From Actinomycetaceae bacterium (GTDB lineage: Bacteria > Actinomycetota > Actinomycetes > Actinomycetales > Actinomycetaceae), in NCBI GenBank assembly GCA_030537735.1, contig JAUNVG010000007.1:1-64000 (forward strand): DNA of 64,000 nucleotides, given 5' to 3'. Below the pieces are notes generated by a model, which had not been told where the DNA came from, ran no database searches, and saw only the letters and a list, made by a program, of their open reading frames with translations. Position numbers and translations under genes: made by a program. Shown piece by piece: positions 1-9,876 of this stretch (within the stretch, counting starts at the first letter, position 1; the number at the start of each line of letters is the position of its first letter).

Positions 1-98
1 AATGCAACAACTACTCACCACCTAACAGGTGTTGCAACGACAGCCAGAATCCGCCAGGGCGGTAGTAAACCCCGCCCCCCCACGCCTAGCCACCAACC
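1..98. other. Downstream region of ppk2 with small inverted repeats
   Basis: This non-coding stretch lies downstream of the minus-strand polyphosphate kinase gene. TGCAACA (3-9) recurs inverted as TGTTGCA near 33-39, with CACCT/AGGTG nested inside, which could act as a transcription terminator for ppk2. A second small hairpin (CCGCC/GGCGG) follows near 53-62. No coding sequence is visible. Confidence 0.4.
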
Positions 99-1136
99 CT
101 AACGATGGGCGTTAATCGCCTCATCAGTCATCGTCAACGCCAAACGCGCCTTATTCGCCTCCACATCAAAATCCGCCTCCGGCCAAACCGGATTAATATC
201 TTCCAAAGTACGAGTAATGATCTCCGTAATCGCCAACCGCAAATACCACTTCCGATCAGCCGGAATCACATACCACGGAGCAATCTCAGTGGAAGTGCGA
301 CGCAAAACCTCCTCGTAAGCCGCCTGGTAAGCATCCCAATCATCACGCACATCCAAATCGTGCGGCGAAAACTTCCAATGCTTATCCGACCGCTCCAAAC
401 GCTCCATCAAACGCTTACCCTGCTCCGCATACGAAACCATCAGGCAGAACTTCAAAACCCGCATACCGCCCTCGACCGCGGCACGCTCCATCTCGTAAAT
501 ATCGTGATAACGCGAATTCAGAACATCCTCAGACACCGCCCACGACTGACCCTGCTCATCCGGTCGACCAGTTTTCGCCTCCGCCGTGGGAACCAGCAAA
601 TCCTCATACTGGGAACGGTCAAACACCCCGATGATCCCCGGTGAAGGAAGTTCGCGGCGCACGCGATCCAAAAAATGCTCGCGCCGCTCAGCCTCAGTCG
701 GGGCCTTGAAAGCCTTCAAATGAATCCCCTGCGGATCCACCATGGACATTACGTGGCGCGACACCCCACCCTTACCGGCAGTGTCCAAACCCTGCACGAT
801 CACCAGCAAACTGTCGCGAGCGCCCTCCTTACCCTGGGCATACAGGCGCTCTTGTAAGTCCGCCATGTGCTTGCCGCGTTCCTTCGTGTAATCCTTGCCG
901 GCGCTCTTGCCGGCCTCCCAGCCCGGAGTGGCGCTGCGGTCAAAGTCCGCCAGCGAAAAATTCTCATCCACGCGAAGGAGCGAACGCGGATCCTCGCTCC
1001 ACAACACCGGGGAAGAAAGCGCATCCTGGAGCTGCTCCGAGGCTGCCGCGCGCGCCTGCTTCACCTGCTTAACCACGGCTTTAGCTCGTTTAATCGCCGC
1101 CTTGCGACGCTGCTTCTCAATACCCTTAGACGCCAT
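99..1136 (-). CDS. ppk2: Polyphosphate kinase 2 family protein (PPK2)
   Basis: PPK2-family enzymes are cytosolic and transfer phosphate between polyphosphate and nucleotides. The 345-residue product has the family Walker A (GLDTAGKGG, about residues 116-124) and the lid/Walker B element GVFDRSQYED (about 170-179), followed by the conserved basic helices of this P-loop fold. I chose the ATG at 1136 because AAAGGAG lies just upstream; the open frame continues to 1235 but that extension (Arg-rich, from 1235) has no ribosome site. The N-terminal 40 residues are Lys/Arg/Ala-rich. It is divergent from the NhaC-type gene, with about 120 bp between. Sequence does not say whether it makes ATP, GTP or AMP/ADP-linked products, so the PPK2 class is open. 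Confidence 0.9.
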   Translation of the reverse strand: MASKGIEKQRRKAAIKRAKAVVKQVKQARAAASEQLQDALSSPVLWSEDPRSLLRVDENFSLADFDRSATPGWEAGKSAGKDYTKERGKHMADLQERLYAQGKEGARDSLLVIVQGLDTAGKGGVSRHVMSMVDPQGIHLKAFKAPTEAERREHFLDRVRRELPSPGIIGVFDRSQYEDLLVPTAEAKTGRPDEQGQSWAVSEDVLNSRYHDIYEMERAAVEGGMRVLKFCLMVSYAEQGKRLMERLERSDKHWKFSPHDLDVRDDWDAYQAAYEEVLRRTSTEIAPWYVIPADRKWYLRLAITEIITRTLEDINPVWPEADFDVEANKARLALTMTDEAINAHR

Positions 1137-1255
1137 CATCGGCTCCTTTCGCTCTCCCGCCATGGTAACGCGCCGCCAGAGCCGGCGCGCGTAAACCAGC
1201 GCACCCCGGTAGGGTGAAAACGGAGAATAAAACACTTAAAAACGAAGGTCGAACC

Positions 1256-2659
1256 ATGCCCCACGAAAAAAGTGGACCCAGCTTTACGCCCGCGCTCGTA
1301 ACCTTCCTTACCGTAATCGCCACCATCAGTATTGGGCTGGCTGTATTCCACGTCGAACTGCACCTGCTCATGCTCATCGCCCTCATAATCGTCATCACCT
1401 CAGCGCTCACCGTCGCCAAACGCAGCCCCAAAGACATCGCGTTCGCCATCGGCGCTGGACTGTGGGAGGCACGCACCGCCCTCGTAATATTTATACTCAT
1501 CGGGGCCCTAATCGCCGCCCTCATCCAAGCAGGTACCGTCGCCACCCTCATCCACTGGGGAATCACCCTCATCCATCCCGGCTGGTTCCTGCCCGCCGCC
1601 CTCATCCTGTCCTGCCTGATGTCCATCGCCACCGGCACCGCGTGGGGAACCGCCGGAACCGCTGGCGTGGTGCTAATCGGAATCGGCGCAGCCATGGACA
1701 TACCACTACCGCTAGTGGCCGGCACAGTAGTGTCCGGAGCCGCCTTCGGCGACAAAATGAGCCCCGTGTCAGACACCACCAACCTGGCAGCCATGGCCGC
1801 CGACACCGACCTATACCACCACATCCGGTCCATGACATACACCACCGGCCCCACCCTGCTCATCGTGAGCCTGGCATACACCATTACCGGCCGCACCATC
1901 GGCGCCAACCCCATGCCGCAACAACAGTTAGATAACCTGTCCAACGCCATCTTCAGTCAATACCACGTCGGCTGGGTCACCACCCTGCCGTTCCTAGTGC
2001 TCATCGGCTTCGGACTGGCCCGCATCAAAGCCATCTGGTCCATGCTGGCATCCACCCTCACCGCCATCGCCGTGGGATGGCTCTACCAGGACACTGCACT
2101 TGGGCAAATACTGCGCGCCCTCTGGGCCGGGGGCAGCGGCACCACTGGGGTGGAAACCGTCGACAACCTCTTCAGCCGTGGCGGCGTACTATCCATGTGG
2201 TTCACCCTGCTGCTATCAGTCCAAGCCCTAGCGTTAGGCGCGATGCTCTCACGCTTCGGCTACATGCACACCATTATCGCCGGCCTGCTGCGGCGGGTGC
2301 GGCGCGTGGGATCACTGGTCGCGACCACCATCAGTGCCGCGCTTGTGGGGAACCTGGGAATGGGGGAGGCGTACATGTCCATTGTCCTGGGAGGGCAACT
2401 GTTCCGAGACGAGTACGATCGGCGCGGAATCGACCGAGCCGTCCTCTCCCGCTGCCTGGAAGAAGGCGCCACCCTCACCACCCCCCTAATACCGTGGACT
2501 ACTGCGGGAGTGTTCTTCGCCGGAACCCTGACAGTGCCCACCCAGGACTACCTGCCCTACGCTTGGTTGAACCTGCTGAACCCGCTGGTGGGGATCGTTT
2601 TTGCCTACCTCGGGTGGGGGCTGTTAAACAGTAAAGCAGCCCAACCGAAAGGCCACTGA
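1256..2659 (+). CDS. nhaC: NhaC family Na+/H+ antiporter
   Basis: The 467-residue integral membrane protein has about eleven hydrophobic segments and carries the NhaC-family signature GDKMSPVSDTTNLA near residues 155-168. The family exchanges Na+ for H+, or malate for lactate with H+ and Na+, across the cytoplasmic membrane; which substrate applies here cannot be read from sequence. The ATG at 1256 follows GAAGG by about eight bases. A GTG at 1214 would add 14 hydrophilic residues and is less likely. The gene stands alone; a second, unrelated Na+/H+ antiporter (nhaA) lies at 39.7-41.0 kb. The + strand is C-rich here. Confidence 0.85.
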   Translation: MPHEKSGPSFTPALVTFLTVIATISIGLAVFHVELHLLMLIALIIVITSALTVAKRSPKDIAFAIGAGLWEARTALVIFILIGALIAALIQAGTVATLIHWGITLIHPGWFLPAALILSCLMSIATGTAWGTAGTAGVVLIGIGAAMDIPLPLVAGTVVSGAAFGDKMSPVSDTTNLAAMAADTDLYHHIRSMTYTTGPTLLIVSLAYTITGRTIGANPMPQQQLDNLSNAIFSQYHVGWVTTLPFLVLIGFGLARIKAIWSMLASTLTAIAVGWLYQDTALGQILRALWAGGSGTTGVETVDNLFSRGGVLSMWFTLLLSVQALALGAMLSRFGYMHTIIAGLLRRVRRVGSLVATTISAALVGNLGMGEAYMSIVLGGQLFRDEYDRRGIDRAVLSRCLEEGATLTTPLIPWTTAGVFFAGTLTVPTQDYLPYAWLNLLNPLVGIVFAYLGWGLLNSKAAQPKGH

Positions 2660-2714
2660 AACACTGCAGAGCGCGATCCGCGCTGCGCTGCGTGGAATAG
2701 GGCGAGGCAGGCGG

Positions 2715-4066
<1,352 letters not shown>

Positions 4067-4126
4067 CCCAAGAACAGCGCGCGGCTCGAATCGCGAAATG
4101 ACACGGCCCGGGCGCTAAACCAAACC

Positions 4127-4174
4127 GAACGAGGACGGAAACCACCCACCCAAGGGCAGGTACCGTCCTCGTTC
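4127..4174 (+). terminator. mdh terminator made of two inverted CGAGGACG motifs
   Basis: GAACGAGGACGG (4127-4138) is perfectly inverted as CCGTCCTCGTTC (4163-4174) with a 24-nt loop. It lies 60 bases after the mdh stop. Both arms contain the 8-mer CGAGGACG that recurs across the window, so this is one of two terminator-like hairpins assembled from that motif. Confidence 0.75.
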
Positions 4175-4295
4175 TGTGTCCTCAAAACACCGGCGAAAAC
4201 AGTTGCGGTTATCAAATTGAAACATGAAAAAGTGTGCTCACCGTCTCAAACACCCACAAACCAAGAACTAGAGCGCCATTATGGGATACGAGACT

Positions 4296-4311
4296 ACTGG
4301 TCTATACAAGT
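4296..4311. promoter_or_regulatory. DasR-like (dre) operator
   Basis: ACTGGTCTATACAAGT matches the DasR responsive element consensus ACTGGTCTAGACCAGT (Streptomyces; GntR/HutC family) at 14 of 16 positions. It lies 44 bases before the start of the sugar-binding lipoprotein gene, where a repressor would act. DasR and NagR-type regulators respond to phosphorylated amino sugars. The regulator itself is not in this window. The match is by eye against a remembered consensus. Confidence 0.55.
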
Positions 4312-4354
4312 CCCTTAGTCGAAACAAACACGTTATTCAACGAGGAGTGACCCA

Positions 4355-5674
4355 ATGCGTCGAATCACCACGCTAGCCGGCATCGCAGCCGTATCACTAG
4401 CACTAGCAGCCTGCGGCGGGAACGCAGGAACCAACGGCGGAACCGAAACCCAAAGCAGCGAAGGCGCCAACCCCTGGGAAGGCGACGCCTCCCAAGTGGA
4501 CGTAATGACCTGGTGGGAAGCCGGATCTGAAAAACTCGGCCTCGAAGCCCTAGAAAAAGTCTTCCAAGAACAAAACCCCGACACCAAGTTCGTCAACGCC
4601 GCGATCGCCGGTGGTGGCGGCTCCCAAGCCAAACAAAAACTCTCCGCCGACCTAGCCAACAAAAACGCGCCCGACACCTTCCAAGCACACGCCGGCGCCG
4701 AACTCACCGACTACATTGACGCCGACCAAATCGTAGACATCTCCGGACTCTACGACGAACTCGACCTCAAATCCGCCTTCCCCGCCACCCTAATCGACCG
4801 ACTCACCGTAGACGGATCCATCTACTCCGTACCCTCCAACGTACACCGCGCCAACGTCGTATGGGCCAACCCCAACGTCCTCAAAGAAGCTGGAATCGAC
4901 ACCGAAAAACCACCAGCCGACATCGACGCGTGGATCGCAGACATGGAAAAGATTAAGGCCGCAGGTAAAACCCCCATCACCGTTGGCATGGCATGGACCC
5001 AAGTGCACCTACTTGAAACCATCCTCATCGCCGACCTCGGGGCAGACGGCTACAACGGGCTCTTCGACGGCAAAACCAAATGGGACTCAGACGAAGTAAA
5101 GAAAGCCCTCACACACTTCGAAAAAATCATGTCCTTCACCGACAAATCACTACACTCCGAAGACTGGGAACCCGCGATGAACCCAGTCATCGAAGGTAAA
5201 GCCGCATACAACGTCATGGGTGACTGGGCAGTAGCCGCCTACGACTCACAACAAAAGAAAGCCGGCACCGACTACATCTACTTCCCCGTACCCGGAACCG
5301 ACGGAATCTTCGACTTCCTAGCTGACTCCTTCACCCTGCCTAAAGATGCCAAACACCCCGGCGGCACCAAAGCCTGGCTGCAAACCATCTCCTCCAAAGA
5401 AGGACAAATCGCATTCAACAAAGTCAAAGGCTCCATCCCCGCACGCTCTGACCTGAGCGACGCCGAAAAGGGCGAATTCTCCGAATACCAGCAAAACGCC
5501 ATGCAATCATTCGGAAACGACACCATCGTCTCCTCCATCGCCCACGGCGCAGCCGTACCCGTCAAAGTATCCAACGCCATCTCCGACGCGGTAACTAAGT
5601 TCACCGAAACCGGAGCCAGCGTAGACGACTTCCAAGCCGAAATAGTCAAAGCCACCCAAGACCTCGGCAAATAA
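4355..5674 (+). CDS. Sugar ABC transporter substrate-binding lipoprotein (family 1)
   Basis: This is the extracellular solute receptor of a carbohydrate ABC importer. The 439-residue product begins with a lipoprotein signal peptide (basic start, hydrophobic core, lipobox LAAC with Cys20), followed by a Gly/Thr/Ser linker and a family-1 solute-binding domain. Motifs such as DVMTWWEAGSEK, DTFQAHAG, VPSNVHRANV and AYNVMGDWA resemble the glucose/mannose receptors of the GlcS/GtsA type as I recall them. A GAGGAG precedes the ATG. Two permease genes follow, but no ATPase, so the ATPase may be a shared one such as an MsiK-type protein. A DasR-like operator upstream would instead suggest an amino-sugar substrate, so the substrate is uncertain. 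Confidence 0.9.
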   Translation: MRRITTLAGIAAVSLALAACGGNAGTNGGTETQSSEGANPWEGDASQVDVMTWWEAGSEKLGLEALEKVFQEQNPDTKFVNAAIAGGGGSQAKQKLSADLANKNAPDTFQAHAGAELTDYIDADQIVDISGLYDELDLKSAFPATLIDRLTVDGSIYSVPSNVHRANVVWANPNVLKEAGIDTEKPPADIDAWIADMEKIKAAGKTPITVGMAWTQVHLLETILIADLGADGYNGLFDGKTKWDSDEVKKALTHFEKIMSFTDKSLHSEDWEPAMNPVIEGKAAYNVMGDWAVAAYDSQQKKAGTDYIYFPVPGTDGIFDFLADSFTLPKDAKHPGGTKAWLQTISSKEGQIAFNKVKGSIPARSDLSDAEKGEFSEYQQNAMQSFGNDTIVSSIAHGAAVPVKVSNAISDAVTKFTETGASVDDFQAEIVKATQDLGK

Positions 5675-5707
5675 GTCGCAACCAGCATGACACAGCTGTG
5701 AAACAAC

Positions 5708-5740
5708 AGTGAGGTGGCCGGCCAGTCCGGCCACCTCACT
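5708..5740 (+). promoter_or_regulatory. Intercistronic hairpin between receptor and permease genes
   Basis: AGTGAGGTGGCCGG (5708-5721) and CCGGCCACCTCACT (5727-5740) form a perfect 14-bp stem with a five-base loop. It starts about 35 bases after the receptor stop and ends just before the permease ribosome site. Such hairpins often protect the receptor mRNA from decay or partly terminate, which gives more receptor than permease. The GTG at 5714 lies inside the stem and so is not a likely start. Confidence 0.8.
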
Positions 5741-5758
5741 GACACGAAGGAGACCCCC

Positions 5759-6790
5759 TTGCCAACCGCCTCGCCCCGAAAAAACCACTCCGACACCTCC
5801 GGGAAAACCCCCACCAGCGCGGCCCCCACCAAAACCCGAAAACCCGCCACCATCTCGCCGAAGAAACCAACCCAAAAACGACACCGCGCCCGCAGCTACT
5901 GGCTACACAAATACGGGCCACCACTACTACTCATCGCGCCCTCAGTCATACTCGTCGCCATCTTCGTCTACGGCCTACTCGGACACAACTTCTACCTGTC
6001 CATGATCGACGCACACACCTTCGCCAAAGCCACCGGCGCCAAACCCACCAGCTTCGTCGGATTCGAAAACTACATCGAACTATTCGGCGACGAAGACTTC
6101 ATACACTCCCTGAAAAACCTCATCCTACTAACCGTCGCGTTCCTACTTGGAACCCTCATACTCGGATTCCTCTGGGCGTGGATACTAGAAAAACCCATCA
6201 AAGGTGAAGGGATCTTCCGGTCCATCTTCCTCTTCCCCATGGCGGTATCATTCGTCGCCTCCGGTGTCGTGTGGAAATGGCTACTGAACTCCTCCGTAGG
6301 CGAAGAAGCCTCCGGCCTCAACCGGCTACTGCAAATGGTCGGACTAGGATTCTTGCAAAACAGTTGGACCCAAAACGTCTCCACCGGCATCCTCGCCATC
6401 GCCGTACCCGCCATCTGGCAACTATCCGGCTACGTCATGGCACTATTCCTCGCCGGGTTCCGCGGCATCCCAGACGAACTACGCGAAGCCGCCCGCGTCG
6501 ACGGCGCCTCCGAATGGAAAATCTACCGCCACGTGATCTTCCCCCAACTAGCGCCCGTCGCCCTCTCCGCCGTCATCATCATCGGCCACATGTCACTGAA
6601 GTCCTTCGACCTCATCATGTCCATCACCGACCAACGCACCTACTCCACCAAAGTCCCCGCCATCGACATGTACAACTTCATGACCGACGGAGACTACTCC
6701 ATGTCCGCAGCAGTCGGCGCCATACTACTAGTAATCGTCGCGGTACTCGTCATCCCTTACCTAATCCACGACGCGAAAGGCAGGGACTAA
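5759..6790 (+). CDS. Sugar ABC transporter permease, MalF/GlcT-like
   Basis: This is one of two membrane subunits of the sugar importer. The protein has a hydrophilic Pro/Thr/Lys-rich N-terminus of about 45 residues, then six hydrophobic segments. The cytoplasmic loop that docks the ATPase, REAARVDGA (EAA motif), lies near residue 245. I chose the TTG at 5759 (343 residues), which has AAGGAG upstream at good spacing, over a GTG at 5714 buried in a hairpin. The gene ends four bases before the second permease. The + strand is very rich in C and A. Confidence 0.9.
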   Translation: MPTASPRKNHSDTSGKTPTSAAPTKTRKPATISPKKPTQKRHRARSYWLHKYGPPLLLIAPSVILVAIFVYGLLGHNFYLSMIDAHTFAKATGAKPTSFVGFENYIELFGDEDFIHSLKNLILLTVAFLLGTLILGFLWAWILEKPIKGEGIFRSIFLFPMAVSFVASGVVWKWLLNSSVGEEASGLNRLLQMVGLGFLQNSWTQNVSTGILAIAVPAIWQLSGYVMALFLAGFRGIPDELREAARVDGASEWKIYRHVIFPQLAPVALSAVIIIGHMSLKSFDLIMSITDQRTYSTKVPAIDMYNFMTDGDYSMSAAVGAILLVIVAVLVIPYLIHDAKGRD

Positions 6791-6793
6791 CAA

Positions 6794-7747
6794 ATGACCA
6801 CCGCAACCATACCCGCAGCAAACGAAAACGCAGCCAACAACAGCGAAGCACAACCCGCCCTCGCCAAAGGCAAAACCCCGCGTAAACCCAAACCACGCAA
6901 ACAAAAAGAAAGCCTCGCGGTGCGCACCACCCCCGCCGGTAAAGCCATCCGCTACGCGCTACTGATATTCTCACTAGCCCTAGTACTTATCCCCGTCTAC
7001 GTACTATTCATCACCTCTTTCAAAGGCATGGGGGACGCCGACCCCTCACGCACCTGGTACCTGCCAACCACCTGGAAAGTCTCCAACTGGACTAACGCCT
7101 GGACCACCCTCAGTCCCGCCATCATGCGGACCCTGCTGATGGTAATCCCCGCCTCCATCATCTCCGCCATGCTTGGATCAGCCAACGGCTTCGTCCTCTC
7201 ACGCTGGCGCTTCCCCGGTGCCAACGTGGTATTCACACTCATCCTCTTCGGCATGTTCATCCCCTACCAAGCGGTAATGATCCCCCTGATGAAGCTGATC
7301 CTCAGCCTCCAAGTACCCCAAGGGATACCCGCGCTAATCCTCGCGCACGTGGTGTACGGCATTCCCATCACCACCCTGATCTTCCGCAACTACTACGAAT
7401 CCGTACCCATGGAACTAATCGAAGCCGCCCGCGTGGATGGGGCCGGCATGCTGCGCACCTACTTCCAAGTAGTGCTGCCCATCTCCATCCCCAGCTTCGT
7501 AGTGGTACTGATCTGGCAGTTCACCTCCGCCTGGAACGACTTCCTCTTCGCCCTCTTCTTCGGTGGGGGAAGCCAAAACGGTCCCGTTACCCTAGCGCTA
7601 AATAACCTAGCCCACGGGTCAATCCTCACCGACTACGGGGCCTCCATGGCCGGAGCGCTAATCGCATCACTGCCAACCCTGCTGGTGTACATCCTGCTAG
7701 GTAAGTACTTCGTCGGCGGGCTCATGTCAGGGTCGGTGAAAGGGTAG
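6794..7747 (+). CDS. Sugar ABC transporter permease, MalG/GlcU-like
   Basis: This is the second membrane subunit of the sugar importer (317 residues). A basic, Lys/Pro-rich N-terminal tail of about 50 residues precedes six membrane segments. The EAA loop IEAARVDGAG is near residue 215. The start ATG follows the upstream stop by three bases and has AGGGA as ribosome site. The operon ends in a hairpin at 7790-7825. There is no ATPase gene next to it. Confidence 0.92.
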   Translation: MTTATIPAANENAANNSEAQPALAKGKTPRKPKPRKQKESLAVRTTPAGKAIRYALLIFSLALVLIPVYVLFITSFKGMGDADPSRTWYLPTTWKVSNWTNAWTTLSPAIMRTLLMVIPASIISAMLGSANGFVLSRWRFPGANVVFTLILFGMFIPYQAVMIPLMKLILSLQVPQGIPALILAHVVYGIPITTLIFRNYYESVPMELIEAARVDGAGMLRTYFQVVLPISIPSFVVVLIWQFTSAWNDFLFALFFGGGSQNGPVTLALNNLAHGSILTDYGASMAGALIASLPTLLVYILLGKYFVGGLMSGSVKG

Positions 7748-7789
7748 AGGAGGCGAACACCAAGAACTAAAACCGCGCGAAACACAGGT

Positions 7790-7825
7790 TTGGGGCGAGG
7801 GCGTGAGGCGGCGTCCTCGCCCCAA
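7790..7825 (+). terminator. Terminator hairpin after the sugar ABC operon
   Basis: TTGGGGCGAGG (7790-7800) and CCTCGCCCCAA (7815-7825) form a perfect 11-bp stem with a 14-base loop. The right arm overlaps a CGTCCTCG copy (7812-7819) of the window-wide 8-mer. The hairpin lies 43 bases after the last permease gene. Confidence 0.75.
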
Positions 7826-7970
7826 CTCAATGCAACGAGAGCCTCGGTAGGAACCGGCCATTAGGGGAGGGAACTATCGCAACCGAGAGTCGGCGGGTGA
7901 AAACACAAAAACAGAGATATCCACAACCCGGCTGATGCACAGGTCAAGGACACAGCCGGTGACAGGGTGA

Positions 7971-7992
7971 GTTAAGTCAGCGCAGACTTAAC
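7971..7992 (+). promoter_or_regulatory. Inverted repeat abutting the DUF222/HNH start
   Basis: GTTAAGTC (7971-7978) is perfectly inverted as GACTTAAC (7985-7992), only three bases before the ATG at 7996. No ribosome site lies between the repeat and the start. AGGGTGAG sits just before the left arm, so folding the hairpin would bring it to the start codon. It could equally be a protein operator. Confidence 0.55.
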
Positions 7993-7995
7993 AGC

Positions 7996-9702
7996 ATGGA
8001 AACCAACGCCGGGTACCTACAAAGGTTAGAAAAGCTACAGCTGCAGGTGAAGCACCTGCAGCAGAGCGGCGTGCCTAAAAACCTCACCGACGAAGAAGCC
8101 ATAGACGCCCTACGGTACGCGCTAAAAGCCAGCCGGCAAATCGAAACCATCCTCACCAGGCTGCTAATCCACGTTGAAGACACCAACGTCGCCCACGGCC
8201 TCGGCGTAGACACCTCCGACGTCGTCAGCCACACCGTTGGGAACTCGAAAAAGGAAAGCAACGGCATCGTACTTGGCGCACTGCAGCAGGCACCGTACCC
8301 CGAAATAACGAAAGCCTACGCAGAAGGGGAACTAGGTAAAGGCGCGCTCAACCAGGCCGTTAAAACCCTTGATGCCCTTGCCAAAGACCTAAACGAAGAA
8401 CAATACGAAGAAGCCAAAGGCAAGGTCCTTCACGCAGCCACCCACCTGGTGGACCTGGGTCTGCGCCGCGAACTGGACCGCATCTGCGGCAAATACCCCG
8501 ATGCAAGAAGCCGGTTAGAACGTGAATCCGAAGAAATCAGAAAATACCGGTACCTAATGTTCACCCCCATACGCGGCGGGTGGAGAGTCAGTGGGAAAAT
8601 GCCACACGAAACCGGCCTGACCATACGCAGTGCGCTGGGGAACCTATCGCGCGCCGAGAGAGCCAGACAAATCAACAACGATGAAGAAACCACGACAGAA
8701 CCCGCACGGATGATTGACGCCCTCGAACGCCTATGTCGCCCGCACGCCACACCGAGAACTAAAAACTCGGCAGAACCCGGGAAAACAGAGAGACGAACCG
8801 GGGGAGATAGGAAGCTAAAAACACAACAGAGCGAGCAAAGTACGACGCAGCCGGTTATCCCTGGTACGACACCGGGCGCGGCCCCTGACAGTAGGGGGCA
8901 GCGGGGAGAGGAAGCGCTCCGCTCCCTGGACTCCGGAACCTCGCGCCGGGAAACAGGCAGGAAAACCCACGCCGGTTGCGAGGGCGGCGTCGTGAAACCG
9001 CACAACAATGGAGTCGGAAACCCCCAGAACAGTCAGCCGCACCAAGCGAAGAACAAGAATCATAAGAAACGAACGCAGGTAGGGCAGTCGAACTTTGCCC
9101 TCGAAACGAACGCCAGTGAATACGACCTGGGCAGAAGCCGGCGCACCGCCACACCGATGCTAAGGCAAGCCGTCCTCGCCAGAGACGGAGGGTGCATAGC
9201 ACCAAAATGCGACGCGATATCAGACACCTGCGAAATCCACCACGTAATCGAATGGAGAAAAGGTGGCGCCACCGACCTCAATAACCTCGTCGCACTGTGT
9301 CCCGCGCACCACCGGGCAGCTGGGAGGACACCAGCGGGACTACTCGTTATTAATCCGGTGCAGCACAATCAGCCCGCAGTGGGGATCTTCAACCGGCTAG
9401 ATCAGCTAGCAGCAAAAGAAAAACGAAAGCCAGAAGCAGGAAACCCGCCAACTCTAAAGAAAGAGGAAAGCGAAAGCGACAAGTATGAAAACACGCGAGC
9501 GCAAAGAAATGGAGGGGCAGTAACGCAGGTAAACCGAAACGAAGAAAACAAGCCTGCAGAAACAGCAGGAAAAACGCAAGGTCCGCACAGCCGGGTAAAT
9601 AGGAAAACGAACCAGGCCGGCACCGAACCGCGCGCGGCGGGCGTCAACTGGGAAAAGAAACCGAAGGAACCCGCTAAACCAGGGGAAGATAAGCCTCCGT
9701 AG
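7996..9702 (+). CDS. DUF222 and HNH endonuclease domain protein
   Basis: The 568-residue protein belongs to the actinobacterial DUF222/HNH group, which is often present in several copies per genome. The N-terminal half (to about residue 250) is DUF222-like and helical. A low-complexity hydrophilic region (about 250-370) separates it from a C-terminal HNH nuclease motif around residues 395-440 (CEIHHVIEWRKGG, then LCPAHHR) with the expected metal and active-site histidines. The last 120 residues are again charged and of low complexity. Biological role is not established; the HNH fold predicts DNA nicking or cleavage. Codon use is more A-rich than in neighbours. Confidence 0.85.
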   Translation: METNAGYLQRLEKLQLQVKHLQQSGVPKNLTDEEAIDALRYALKASRQIETILTRLLIHVEDTNVAHGLGVDTSDVVSHTVGNSKKESNGIVLGALQQAPYPEITKAYAEGELGKGALNQAVKTLDALAKDLNEEQYEEAKGKVLHAATHLVDLGLRRELDRICGKYPDARSRLERESEEIRKYRYLMFTPIRGGWRVSGKMPHETGLTIRSALGNLSRAERARQINNDEETTTEPARMIDALERLCRPHATPRTKNSAEPGKTERRTGGDRKLKTQQSEQSTTQPVIPGTTPGAAPDSRGQRGEEALRSLDSGTSRRETGRKTHAGCEGGVVKPHNNGVGNPQNSQPHQAKNKNHKKRTQVGQSNFALETNASEYDLGRSRRTATPMLRQAVLARDGGCIAPKCDAISDTCEIHHVIEWRKGGATDLNNLVALCPAHHRAAGRTPAGLLVINPVQHNQPAVGIFNRLDQLAAKEKRKPEAGNPPTLKKEESESDKYENTRAQRNGGAVTQVNRNEENKPAETAGKTQGPHSRVNRKTNQAGTEPRAAGVNWEKKPKEPAKPGEDKPP

Positions 9703-9876
9703 CAGAAACTACGCAGTAGGAAAGGGAAAACGAATCGCCAAAAGCCGGCTCACGGTTGCATCCAGTCAGCGCCGCAGCGTCGAAACCCTGCTGTTGGTCT
9801 CAACAAACTAAACCACGCCGGCCATTAGGTGATACGACTTAGTGTGAAACCGCCATCGGCGCGTAAAGTCGTGCCC

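Noticed and set aside
105..1217. Long plus-strand frames opposite ppk2
   Set aside because: They are antisense shadows; their products are Arg/His/Pro-rich and resemble no family.
5714..5758. GTG start for the first sugar permease
   Set aside because: It lies inside a perfect 14-bp stem with no ribosome site; the TTG at 5759 has AAGGAG at good distance.
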